Shown here: one piece after another, positions 27,230-35,529 of the stretch
Layout of the letters: every line of letters starts with the position of its first letter
Numbering within the stretch: the stretch's first letter is position 1
Source: an uncultured Oscillospiraceae bacterium
GTDB lineage: Bacteria; Bacillota; Clostridia; Oscillospirales; Oscillospiraceae
DNA: 64,000 nt
Direction: 5' to 3'
NCBI GenBank assembly: GCA_944385095.1
Contig: CALWVS010000007.1
Span: 25,017 to 89,016 of the forward strand
The notes under the pieces: generated by a model
Database searches by the model: none
Told to the model about the DNA's origin: nothing
The model's input: the letters and a program-made list of their open reading frames with translations, nothing else
Position numbers and translations under genes: made by a program

Positions 27230-28193
27230 GTTCTCCATACAAAATCTCAAAGAGCATGGTATAGCTCTCTCCCCATTTTGCATTTGGCTTGTAGTGGAAC
27301 AGATTTTTGGGCAAAATCTCCACTCTGTCCTCTTTCATTGCAGTCAAACTCTGCCATGCTGGGTCGCTGTTGAACAGCTCCTCTAAACTTGCCAGAGCAG
27401 CCTCCTGACTGGAACCCATAGTGGTCACCAAAATATAGTCTGGGTCTACTGCCAAAATAGACTCCATTTGCAAGTCCTCCAACAGTCCTGCATCACTGTC
27501 TGCAATGTTGATGGCTCCCAAGTCTGCAATCACCTGACCAGCAATGTTATCACTATTTTTCGCCCGTACCCCTGTGGAATAGGCACGCAGCAACAGAACC
27601 GTTGGTTGCTCTCCCTCTGGAACTGCGGCAATGGTCTCATCAATGGTTGCCTGAATGGAGATGCCATTCTGTTCATATAAATCTTTTCTGCCGGTCAAAT
27701 CGGTGCAAATGTCCAACATCCAGAGATAATCCTCAAAGGATTCTACCTTGAACCATGCGGCTGGAATCCCAGCGGAAGCAAGGCTCTCTTTCATATTGAC
27801 CTGCCCTTCCATATCTGCGGTCAAAATCACAAAATCAGGTTCCGCCGCAAACAGTGCTTCCATATCTGGCTGTTGATTGGTGCCTACATTGACTATATCT
27901 TCACTCAGCTCCAATCCTCTCTCATCATAGGCATCCTGTGTCACTGCCACCAATTCTCCACCGGAAAGAATCCATGTTTCCGCATAGCTGCCCATCAAGG
28001 CTGCCACACGTTTGGGCTGCTCCTGCAATGTCACCATATTTCCAAGACTGTCCTCAAATTGGTAGTAAGCAGTGTTCTGTTCTTGCTGTTCTTTCTGACT
28101 GGAGCTAGCTGTATTCTGTTCAGATACTGTTCCTGTACATGCACTAAGTAACAACAGCATAGCTGCCAGTAAATAAAATAATCTACGTTTCAT
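27216..28193 (-). CDS. ABC transporter substrate-binding lipoprotein, BtuF/FhuD-like
   Basis: From ATG 28193 (AAAGGAAA upstream) the protein has 325 residues. It begins with a lipoprotein signal (MKRRLFYLLAAMLLLLSAC; lipobox LLSAC) and a Ser/Gln/Glu-rich linker, then the two-lobed periplasmic-binding fold with RVAALMGSYAETWILSGG, the GxNxQPDMEALFAAEPDFVI helix region and a C-terminal lobe. It captures the ligand outside the cell for the permease and ATPase that follow. It is the first gene of the 10-kb operon that runs to cbiC. Confidence 0.88.
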   Translation of the reverse strand: MKRRLFYLLAAMLLLLSACTGTVSEQNTASSSQKEQQEQNTAYYQFEDSLGNMVTLQEQPKRVAALMGSYAETWILSGGELVAVTQDAYDERGLELSEDIVNVGTNQQPDMEALFAAEPDFVILTADMEGQVNMKESLASAGIPAAWFKVESFEDYLWMLDICTDLTGRKDLYEQNGISIQATIDETIAAVPEGEQPTVLLLRAYSTGVRAKNSDNIAGQVIADLGAINIADSDAGLLEDLQMESILAVDPDYILVTTMGSSQEAALASLEELFNSDPAWQSLTAMKEDRVEILPKNLFHYKPNAKWGESYTMLFEILYGEHETA

Positions 28194-28327
28194 TGTTGCA
28201 TTTCCTTTCCTAAAACAAAATCTGGCGTACATTCTATCACAATTTCCTCTCTAATTCTACCGTTTTTATAGATTTCATTCTGATCAACCCCACTATGGTT
28301 ATTTTTCAAAAAACTTATAGCATGGTG

Positions 28328-28377
28328 TTGACGTCTGTACTGTTGTGTTATATACTGTACTTGTTATTCAAGTACAG
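28328..28377 (+). promoter_or_regulatory. Promoter and palindromic operator of the GntR-ABC unit
   Basis: TTGACG (28328-28333) and TATACT (28351-28356) have a 17-base spacer. A perfect 9-bp inverted repeat, CTGTACTTG and CAAGTACAG around TTATT (28355-28377), overlaps the -10 box and start site. Placement and symmetry fit an operator for the GntR repressor encoded next. Confidence 0.75.
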
Positions 28378-28392
28378 TTAGGGGGTGATGAC

Positions 28393-28767
28393 TTGGAAAT
28401 AATCGTAAGCAACAAAATGAGTAAACCGCTGTATGAGCAGATTGCCTCACAAATCAAAGCTGCTATTATGTCTGGTGAATTGAGTGCAGGTGATCCAATT
28501 CCTTCCATGCGGGCACTGGCAAAGTCTTTACATATCAGTGTGCTTACCGTTCAGAAAGCGTATGAGACATTGCAGGACGAGGGTTTTATTGAAACAACAG
28601 CAGGAAAAGGGTGTTATGTATCAGTACAAAACCAAGATTTCTATTTAGAAGAACAGCAGAAAAAGATAGAAGAAAAATTGATGGAAGCAATTGACCTTGC
28701 CCGTACTTCTGGCATCAAACTTGATCAGCTAATTAACTTACTTACCCTTTTGTATGAGGAGGACTGA
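28393..28767 (+). CDS. GntR-family regulator, YtrA type
   Basis: This is a short repressor that usually controls its own ABC transporter operon. The preferred start is TTG at 28393, with AGGGGG eight bases upstream; it gives 124 residues, the normal YtrA length. The frame extends upstream to an ATG at 28345, but that ATG lies on the promoter -10 and has no ribosome site. The winged helix-turn-helix is clear (PLYEQIASQIKAAIMSGEL, PSMRALAKSLHISVLTVQKAYETLQDEGFI). A short C-terminal helix serves dimerisation. The gene stops on the start of the ATPase gene. Confidence 0.88.
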   Translation: MEIIVSNKMSKPLYEQIASQIKAAIMSGELSAGDPIPSMRALAKSLHISVLTVQKAYETLQDEGFIETTAGKGCYVSVQNQDFYLEEQQKKIEEKLMEAIDLARTSGIKLDQLINLLTLLYEED

Positions 28768-29633
28768 TGATGAATAAAAACGCATTGACTGTATCTGGGT
28801 TGACCAAGAACTACAAAGAATTTTCTTTGTCGGATGTATCGTTTGAAGTACCACAGGGAGCAATCGTTGGACTGATTGGTGAGAACGGCGCAGGGAAAAG
28901 TACAACGCTTAATGCCATTTTAGGCTTAATCCATAAGGACGCCGGGGAGATCTCCATTATGGGAAGTCCAATTGAAGAATTAAGTCTGGATATGAAAGAA
29001 AAAATTGGCGTTGTTTTTGATGGAACAAATTTTTCAGAGGAACTTACACCCAAGAAATTAAACAAGCTATTGAAAGGGATTTATACTTCATGGGATGAAG
29101 ATTTTTTCGTTTCGCTTTTAAAAAAGTTGTCCTTGCCTTTTCAGAAAAAAATCAAATCTTTTTCCAAAGGTATGAAAGCAAAATTGTCGATTGCGGTTGC
29201 CTTTGCACACCATCCAAAGCTGCTGATTTTGGATGAAGCAACAAGCGGGCTTGACCCTATTGTGCGTGATCACATTTTGGATATGTTCCTTGATTTTGTA
29301 CAGGATGAGGAAAACTCCATTTTGGTATCTTCCCATATTACAACCGATTTAGAAAAGGTGGCTGATTATATTGTTTTTATCCATGAGGGGCAATTGATTT
29401 TTTCCAAGCCAAAAGATGAATTGCTTGAACATTATGGGATTGTCAAGTGTGGAGCTGCACAATTTGAGGCACTCAATCAACAGGATATCATTGCTTACCG
29501 AAAACAGGATTACGAGTGGCAGGTTTTAGTTTCAGACAGACAGAGTGCAGAAAAGAAATATCCAAAAGCGATGGTAATACCAGCAACCATTGATGAAATC
29601 ATGTTGTTGTATGCGAAGGGGGAAGTTATATGA
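28767..29633 (+). CDS. ABC transporter ATP-binding protein
   Basis: The 288-residue ATPase has Walker A GENGAGKST (about 37-45), signature FSKGMKAKLSIA, Walker B LLILDEATSGLD and a switch histidine in SSHITTDLEKVAD. The degenerate signature FSKGM is typical of ATPases paired with ABC-2 permeases, including those controlled by YtrA regulators. GAGGAGG precedes the start, which overlaps the regulator stop. The partner permease downstream is frameshifted, so the transporter may be inactive. Confidence 0.92.
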   Translation: MMNKNALTVSGLTKNYKEFSLSDVSFEVPQGAIVGLIGENGAGKSTTLNAILGLIHKDAGEISIMGSPIEELSLDMKEKIGVVFDGTNFSEELTPKKLNKLLKGIYTSWDEDFFVSLLKKLSLPFQKKIKSFSKGMKAKLSIAVAFAHHPKLLILDEATSGLDPIVRDHILDMFLDFVQDEENSILVSSHITTDLEKVADYIVFIHEGQLIFSKPKDELLEHYGIVKCGAAQFEALNQQDIIAYRKQDYEWQVLVSDRQSAEKKYPKAMVIPATIDEIMLLYAKGEVI

Positions 29634-30267
29634 AAGGACTCATCCAAAATAATCTATACTCCATGGAAAACAGTATTTTAATTGCTTTTATCATTTCTGT
29701 TTTTTAGCAATTTTACCACTCAGCGGTGTAAATCCAACTTTCTTACCTATGATCATCTCTATGCAGATTTTTGTATTTGTAGTAAATATATGCACATCAC
29801 TTCGGGCAGACGAAACAGCAAAATGGAACAAGTTTGAACTTACCTTGCCTGTCAAGCGGAGCAATCTTGTATTGGCAAAATATCTTTCCATCATCATTTT
29901 AATTTTTGTGGGTATTATGATGGGAACAGTTACCATGGTACTTTCCAGTCATTTTGATTATGCTGTAAGCCGGTCCATGTTGGTTTATGGGTTTGAATAT
30001 GGGTTGACCTTATCCATTTTATCCATGAGCATCATGTACCCCCTTACTTTGGTATTGGGTGCAGAAAAAAGTGAAATTATTTTCATCCTATCCGCATTTG
30101 CTGCCATTGGAATTATGCTTCTCATTGCCAAAGTTTTATCAACATGGACAGAGGGGATGAATTTGAGGTCCCCACTTGTTGGAGCTGCATCGGTTATGGT
30201 TGCAATCGTTGCGTTTGTGCTTTCCTATTTTGTGTCAGTCATCATCCATAACAGGAAAGAATTTTAA
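29630..30267 (+). pseudogene. ABC-2 type permease with a frameshift in a T tract
   Basis: Translation from ATG 29630 (ATGA overlap with the ATPase) gives 25 residues and stops at TAG 29705-29707, just after six T (29700-29705). One more T would continue the reading as LAILPLSGVNPTFLPMIIS and join the 172-residue frame that ends at 30267. The joined protein of about 212 residues has six membrane segments and the ABC-2 motif ADETAKWNKFELTLP, and ends in basic residues. This may be a mutation, a sequencing error or transcript slippage at the T tract. Confidence 0.8.
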
Positions 30268-30282
30268 TGGAGAAGATACCAT

Positions 30283-30489
30283 ATGAAACACAAAACTGAA
30301 TGGTTGCTATGCCCTATCTGTGGCAATAAAACCCGCAACCAAATCCGAAGTGATACCATTCTAACTAACTATCCACTATACTGCCCAAAATGCAAACAGG
30401 AAACACTAATCAGTGTAAAACAATTGAACATCACAATTCTCAGAGAGCCAGACGCAAAGACGCAAAGACGCAGAGCCGATAACACATAG
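30283..30489 (+). CDS. Cysteine-rich KTR protein
   Basis: The 68-residue protein has two CxxC pairs (CPICGNKTR, CPKCKQET) that should bind zinc, and the NYPLYCPKCKQETLI core. Such KTR proteins are common next to integrative elements of Firmicutes; their role is unknown. The C-terminal end (EPDAKTQ then arginines) is coded by three copies of an 8-base repeat, which may have changed its length. It follows the frameshifted permease by 15 nt, behind GGAG. Confidence 0.75.
   Translation: MKHKTEWLLCPICGNKTRNQIRSDTILTNYPLYCPKCKQETLISVKQLNITILREPDAKTQRRRADNT
30451..30474 (+). repeat. Three tandem copies of an 8-base unit
   Basis: GACGCAAA, GACGCAAA and GACGCAGA follow each other at the 3' end of the KTR gene. 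Because eight is not a multiple of three, gain or loss of a copy shifts the C-terminal reading frame. Confidence 0.85.
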
Positions 30490-30512
30490 GGGAGCCCCTT
30501 ATGGTTATCGGC
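30475..30512 (+). terminator. Probable terminator after the KTR gene
   Basis: Arms GCCGATAAC (30475-30483) and GTTATCGGC (30504-30512) enclose a second GGGG/CCCC stem. Only a broken T run follows, so it may be a weak terminator. The rest of the gap to the feo gene, to 30734, holds the inverted repeat listed next and no gene. Confidence 0.6.
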
Positions 30513-30554
30513 ATATTTGTTCTTTATTGAAAATTTTTAAAAAAAAGATATACA

Positions 30555-30632
30555 ACACCACTTTCCAAAATTTTTATCAACAATGTTGAGAAGGGTTTCC
30601 CTACTTTTTCACAAAAACTCGGAAAGTGGTGT
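30555..30632. repeat. 12-bp inverted repeat pair in the gap before the FeoA-FeoB gene
   Basis: ACACCACTTTCC (30555-30566) and GGAAAGTGGTGT (30621-30632) are perfect complements, 54 bases apart. The inner part holds small TCAACA/TGTTGA and GGG/CCC pairings. No T run follows. It could be a structured leader or the ends of a tiny decayed element. Confidence 0.6.
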
Positions 30633-30734
30633 CTGAGAAAGATTCCCCTTGCCTACTTGCAATCCCCTGCCCTTTTGAGTAAAATAGACTGGATTTCATT
30701 TTACTTTTGACAGAATTGGAGATGCTCTACTAGC

Positions 30735-33140
30735 ATGAAACAAACAAAATTCCCTTCCTCTCGTACCCTACAGGATCTAACACCTGGTCAGCGTGGAACC
30801 ATCCTGTCTGTGGGTAACCAGTCCGGAGCTGTCAAGCGTCGTCTGGTGGATATGGGACTGACTCCTGGTACAGAAGTTGCTGTGAAAAAAATAGCCCCTT
30901 TGGGTGATCCAATGGAGGTTTCTCTGCGGGGCTATGAACTGTCTCTACGCAAAGAGGATGCTGCCCAAATTAGCATCGGAGATGTAGTAGTTCAGCAAAA
31001 AAAGCAACCACCTGTCAGTGACCCAGACAAAATTCGCCAGCAACTGCAAGACCATGTACATGAGCTGGAACAACACGCCCAAAACTATGACCACAACGCC
31101 CACGACAACCGCCCTATGCGAGTGGCTCTGGCTGGCAATCCCAACTGTGGTAAAACAACCCTGTTTAACGCCCTGACTGGCTCCAATCAATATGTGGGAA
31201 ACTGGCCTGGTGTAACAGTGGAGAAAAAAGAGGGCATTGCCCACTTAGGGGACCGTGAACTGACTGTGGTGGACCTGCCTGGCATTTACTCCCTCTCCCC
31301 CTACTCTATGGAAGAAATTGTTGCCCGTGACTTTATTATTGGGGAAGCACCAGATGCCATTTTAAACATTGTAGATGCCACCAATTTGGAACGAAATCTG
31401 TATCTCACCATACAGCTTTTGGAACTGGAACGTCCTATGGTATTGGCACTGAATTTTATGGATGAGGTGATGCAGCGTGGGGACACCATAGATGTAGAAC
31501 GATTATCCAAAGAACTCGGAATCCCCATTGTCCCTATTGTTGCCAAATCTGGTGAGGGGATAGACCAACTGTTACAACTGGCACACCAACAGATGCACCG
31601 TGGCTATCAGTTTGAACCAGATGACCTGTATGATACCTTTACCCATGACATCCATCACCGCATGGGACAACTCATTCATGACTATGCCTACAAAGCAAAT
31701 CTGCCTGCCCACTGGGCTGCTATAAAACTGTTGGAAGGTGATGAGTTGGTGGAGCAGGCACTCCAGCTGCCCTCCAACATTCAATCCCAACTTCAGGAAA
31801 TCATTGCAGAATATGAACAATCCAGTGACCTTGGAGACCGGGAAACCCTGATTGCAGACAGTCGGTATCAGTATATTGAGAAAGTAGTCCACAGAGCAGT
31901 GGTGAAAGGTGCAAAAGCAAACGAACCCACTTGGACCGAAAAGATAGACCGAATTGTCACAGGAAAATATACCGCTCTGCCGCTGTTTCTCTGTGCCATG
32001 CTGTTGATGTTTGTCATTACCTTTGGTCCCTTTGGCTCCTTTTTACAGGGCTGTGTAGAAACTGTCATTGACACTGGCTCCAGTTGGCTGTCTGATACAT
32101 TGACCAACCTAGGCACCTCCCCTGTCCTCATCAGCCTTGTGTGTGATGGCATCATTGCAGGTGTGGGTGGTGTACTGTCTTTCCTGCCACAGATTGCCCT
32201 GTTGTTTTTCTTCCTGTCCTTCTTGGAGGACTCTGGCTACATGTCCAGAGCCGCCTTTATTATGGATCGAATGCTGCGGCGATTTGGTCTAAGTGGTAAA
32301 GCGTTTATTCCCATGTTGATGGGCTTTGGCTGTACGGTGCCTGCCATTATGGGGGCAAGAACCATGGAAAATGAGAAAGACAGACGCATGACCATTTTGC
32401 TGGTGCCTTTTATGTCCTGTTCCGCAAAATTACCAGTGTATGGTATGATTGCAGGTGCCTTTTTTGGTGCTTGGGCTGGTCTTGTGGTTTTTGCCCTCTA
32501 TGTCATCGGAATGGCAACAGGGATTCTCTCTGGTCTACTGTTTAAGCACACCCTGTTTTCTGGCGAACCTGCCCCCTTTGTACTGGAACTCCCTCCCTAT
32601 CGTTTTCCCTCTCTGGAAAACATAGGAACCCATGTATGGCAAAAGGTAAAAGGCTTTCTGATTAAAGCTGGTACTCTCATTTTGCTAATGTCTATGGTAT
32701 TGTGGCTCCTCCAAACATTTGACTTCTCCCTCCATATGGTAGACGATGCTGCCAACTCCATGCTTGGCACATTTGGTAGTTGGATTGCTCCTGTCTTTGC
32801 ACCTCTGGGCTTTGGGTTCTGGCAGGCAGCTGTTGCACTGCTCACTGGTCTCATTGCCAAAGAGATGGTGGTCTCCTCCCTCTCTATGTTCTATGGCTTT
32901 GCTTTGACAGCCACTGGTGCTGAGGTTGCAGCCGCTATGATGGGCTTTACTCCTCTGTCTGCTTTCACCATGCTGGTCTTTATTCTGCTCTATGTGCCCT
33001 GTGTGGCTGCGGTATCTACCTTGGCACGGGAGATGAACAGCACAAAATGGACTGTCTTTTCTATATTCTGGCAGCTATTTGTGGCGTATCTGGTTGCCTT
33101 TCTGGTTCACACCATCGGACTGCTGCTTGGATGTGTATAA
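30735..33140 (+). CDS. feoB: Ferrous iron transporter, FeoA-FeoB fusion
   Basis: FeoB carries Fe2+ across the membrane with an N-terminal G-protein domain. This 801-residue form starts with a fused FeoA (SH3-like) domain at about 12-87 (RLVDMGLTPGTEV). The G domain follows: G1 GNPNCGKTT at 134-142, switch VGNWPGVTVEKKEG, G3 DLPGIYSLSPYS, G4 NFMD. The membrane part has two Gate regions with conserved cysteines (GFGCTVPAIMGART, MSCSAKLPVYG). It stands alone between the acquired ABC insert and a convergent TetR gene; a second feo system lies 11 kb away. Confidence 0.95.
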   Translation: MKQTKFPSSRTLQDLTPGQRGTILSVGNQSGAVKRRLVDMGLTPGTEVAVKKIAPLGDPMEVSLRGYELSLRKEDAAQISIGDVVVQQKKQPPVSDPDKIRQQLQDHVHELEQHAQNYDHNAHDNRPMRVALAGNPNCGKTTLFNALTGSNQYVGNWPGVTVEKKEGIAHLGDRELTVVDLPGIYSLSPYSMEEIVARDFIIGEAPDAILNIVDATNLERNLYLTIQLLELERPMVLALNFMDEVMQRGDTIDVERLSKELGIPIVPIVAKSGEGIDQLLQLAHQQMHRGYQFEPDDLYDTFTHDIHHRMGQLIHDYAYKANLPAHWAAIKLLEGDELVEQALQLPSNIQSQLQEIIAEYEQSSDLGDRETLIADSRYQYIEKVVHRAVVKGAKANEPTWTEKIDRIVTGKYTALPLFLCAMLLMFVITFGPFGSFLQGCVETVIDTGSSWLSDTLTNLGTSPVLISLVCDGIIAGVGGVLSFLPQIALLFFFLSFLEDSGYMSRAAFIMDRMLRRFGLSGKAFIPMLMGFGCTVPAIMGARTMENEKDRRMTILLVPFMSCSAKLPVYGMIAGAFFGAWAGLVVFALYVIGMATGILSGLLFKHTLFSGEPAPFVLELPPYRFPSLENIGTHVWQKVKGFLIKAGTLILLMSMVLWLLQTFDFSLHMVDDAANSMLGTFGSWIAPVFAPLGFGFWQAAVALLTGLIAKEMVVSSLSMFYGFALTATGAEVAAAMMGFTPLSAFTMLVFILLYVPCVAAVSTLAREMNSTKWTVFSIFWQLFVAYLVAFLVHTIGLLLGCV

Positions 33141-33163
33141 TTTCATTCGCTCTTTTATATATT

Positions 33164-33676
33164 TCAGGTAGCCGATTGAAAGAATGACAGAATTTCATCT
33201 GCCATTTTCTCTGGTGTCTCCTTCATTCCATTCATGACCCATTTGGAAGTAACGCGACCAATCCCACCTTCTAAAAATTGCATTCGGTAGCTGTCTTTCA
33301 GCAATGGAACAGGAAGAATGGTTGTCTGTTCCTCTTGAAAACGCAAAAATAACTGTTGAATCTCCTGATGCTTGTGAAAAATAGAAATCAGTGGATTTTG
33401 TTTGATAAAGTTGAAGCGGTAAATCAGAAAATTGCGTACGGTAAACTCCCCTTCTTTTTTCATGACAGACTTTGCTTCATTCAAAATTCCGTTCATAATA
33501 TCATAAAGGACATCTTCCTTCTTTTGATAATGATTGTAAAATGTGTTTCGTCCAATTTTTGCCTTCTGTGCAATCATGGAAATGGATATCTCATTCATAT
33601 TGTGTTCTTGCAGCAATCGGAGGAACGCTCCTTGAATCATTTTTTTTGATTCTTCAATCTGTCTGTACCGTTTCAT
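33164..33676 (-). CDS. TetR-family regulator
   Basis: The 170-residue protein has a TetR-type helix-turn-helix in its first 55 residues (MIQGAFLRLLQEHNMNEISI, AKIGRNTFYNHYQKKEDVLYDI) and a variable ligand-binding C-terminal part like those of short AcrR/DhaS-type regulators. It is divergent from the MacAB-like export genes, so it probably represses them and responds to an exported compound. A good GGAAAG site precedes the ATG. Confidence 0.88.
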   Translation of the reverse strand: MKRYRQIEESKKMIQGAFLRLLQEHNMNEISISMIAQKAKIGRNTFYNHYQKKEDVLYDIMNGILNEAKSVMKKEGEFTVRNFLIYRFNFIKQNPLISIFHKHQEIQQLFLRFQEEQTTILPVPLLKDSYRMQFLEGGIGRVTSKWVMNGMKETPEKMADEILSFFQSAT

Positions 33677-33718
33677 AGGACACTTTCCTTTCTTTTGTCT
33701 TACTTAAACCACATATAC

Positions 33719-33784
33719 TTGATTCTTATTCATAATCATGCTACATTAACTATGACAAATGTAATACATACGTCGTATTTTGTC
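33719..33784 (+). promoter_or_regulatory. Promoter and possible TetR operator ahead of the export operon
   Basis: TTGATT (33719-33724) and TACATT (33742-33747) have a 17-base spacer. Downstream, GACAAA...AATAC and GTATTTTGTC (33754-33784) form an imperfect inverted repeat suited to a TetR dimer. The 33677-33891 gap holds no gene. Confidence 0.5.
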
Positions 33785-33891
33785 TAGTTAAGGAGGTACA
33801 CTGATCATCCCATTGATTTCATCCGATGGGGAACTGTAGAGCAATCTGTTCCATTTGTTATTGTATTTTAACATTGTAAGGAGTTACAAAA

Positions 33892-35526
33892 ATGGATATT
33901 ACAAAACCCAAAAAAGAAGTGGCAGTACAGGACCCTTCTCAAAATTTTCTGTTTACCCCACCAAAAAAACGGAAAAAATGGCTGAAAATTCTCATTGCCC
34001 TTGTGGTTATAGTAGCTGCCGTCTTTTTCCTTCTCATTCGCCCCATGATGGGGGCTGGACAGCAAATTGTTGCCAATTTATATCTTTCCTCTGTGGCTCA
34101 GATGCAGGATATGACAGTTACCGTAGACAGTACTGGTACAGTCACTCCCATTGATTCCTATACCGTAAGTGGAATGGTGACAGGCGATGTACTGGAAGCC
34201 CCTTTCGAAGAGGGTGACTGGGTCGAAAAAGGGGATTTGCTGTTCCGTATTGATCCAGGTAATGCAGAAACTTCCCTGCAACAGGCTCAACTCTCTGTCA
34301 GACAGGCACAACTCAGCTATGACCAAGCAGCCGAGGGACTGCAACCCAAAGCAAATTCCTCTGGTGTCATACAGGAACTGCATATCAAAAAGGGAGACAT
34401 GGTAACGGCTGGCACCCCCATTGCCACTATTTCTGATACCTCTGTAATGACCCTGACACTTCCCTTTCTCTCTACCGATGCTGCCCAGATTTCTGTGGGA
34501 CAGACGGCTGTGGTCACTTTAGCAGGTACATTAGAAACACTGTCTGGTACAGTAGAATCCATCTCCACTGCGGATCAGGTCAGCAGCAATGGTGCCCTCA
34601 TTCGGCAGGTGAAAATTCAGGTCAGCAACCCTGGAGCCCTGACAGAACAGACTCAGGCTACTGCCAAAGTGGGGATGCTTGCCTGCGCTGAGGGTGGAAC
34701 CTTTGAAGCATACACCAATCAAACCGTAACAGCTACCGGCTCCGGTGAAGTGATGTCTCTGGCTGTTAGTGAAGGCAGCTGGGTAGAAGCTGGAACTGTA
34801 TTGGCTACATTGGGTGGAACCACTGCAAATACAACTCTGGAAAACGCCTCTATTGCACTGGAACAGGCTCAACTCTCTGTCCAAAATGCAATGGATGCCC
34901 TCGAAAATTATACCATCACTGCCCCCATCTCTGGCACAGTCATTGAAAAGAAGTTCAAGGCTGGAGATACCATTGACTCTAACCAGCTCTCTGCGGCAGA
35001 TGGTGCCTTGGCTGTACTCTACGATATGTCCTCCATGACATTTGAAATGAAAGTGGATGAACAGGATATTAACAAAATCCAACTGGGACAACAGGTTACA
35101 GTGACAGCCGATGCAGTGGAGGGAAAAACCTTCACTGGTGTTGTGGATAAAATCAATATCAATGGTACTACTGTCAATGGTCAAACCAATTATCCCATTA
35201 CGGTTCTAATGAACGAAACAGAGGGACTAAAGCCCGGCATGAATGTGTCCGCCAGTGTCATTATTGACCAAGCTGGCTCTGTACTCTGTGTTCCTGTTGA
35301 TGCTGTCAACCGTGGCAGTGGTAAACCTGTTGTTACTGTAGCACCAGCTGAGGCACTGGATGAGAACGGAAATGTAGCTGATCCTACTTTATTACAACAG
35401 CGTGAGGTAACATTGGGTCGTAACGATACAGACAACATTGAGATTATAGAAGGGATTGCAGAAGGTGAAGTTGTTGTTTGGGTGAATGAGACCTCTAATC
35501 CCTTTGCCAGTATGATGGGAATGTAA
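33892..35526 (+). CDS. MacA/HlyD-type efflux adaptor with duplicated lipoyl-hairpin core
   Basis: The 544-residue membrane-fusion protein has a cytoplasmic start, one membrane segment (about 27-50) and an extracytoplasmic part. A lipoyl/coiled-coil unit occurs twice: first near SGMVTGDVLEAPFEEGDWVE with helix LQQAQLSVRQAQLSYDQA, then near GSGEVMSLAVSEGSWVEAG with helix IALEQAQLSVQNAMDALE. A usual adaptor has one. Beta-barrel and membrane-proximal domains follow (ITVLMNETEGLKPGMNVSA, LGRNDTDNIEIIEGI). It is the first gene of the adaptor-ATPase-permease-SLH operon. Confidence 0.88.
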   Translation: MDITKPKKEVAVQDPSQNFLFTPPKKRKKWLKILIALVVIVAAVFFLLIRPMMGAGQQIVANLYLSSVAQMQDMTVTVDSTGTVTPIDSYTVSGMVTGDVLEAPFEEGDWVEKGDLLFRIDPGNAETSLQQAQLSVRQAQLSYDQAAEGLQPKANSSGVIQELHIKKGDMVTAGTPIATISDTSVMTLTLPFLSTDAAQISVGQTAVVTLAGTLETLSGTVESISTADQVSSNGALIRQVKIQVSNPGALTEQTQATAKVGMLACAEGGTFEAYTNQTVTATGSGEVMSLAVSEGSWVEAGTVLATLGGTTANTTLENASIALEQAQLSVQNAMDALENYTITAPISGTVIEKKFKAGDTIDSNQLSAADGALAVLYDMSSMTFEMKVDEQDINKIQLGQQVTVTADAVEGKTFTGVVDKININGTTVNGQTNYPITVLMNETEGLKPGMNVSASVIIDQAGSVLCVPVDAVNRGSGKPVVTVAPAEALDENGNVADPTLLQQREVTLGRNDTDNIEIIEGIAEGEVVVWVNETSNPFASMMGM

Positions 35527-35529
35527 GCT

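Noticed and set aside
28194-28330. Possible cobalamin riboswitch upstream of the importer-cbi operon
   Set aside because: Looked for the conserved core on the minus strand and did not find it; the leader is short and AT-rich.
34531-35184. 217-codon open frame on the minus strand over the efflux adaptor
   Set aside because: Antisense to the adaptor gene and without recognisable motifs.
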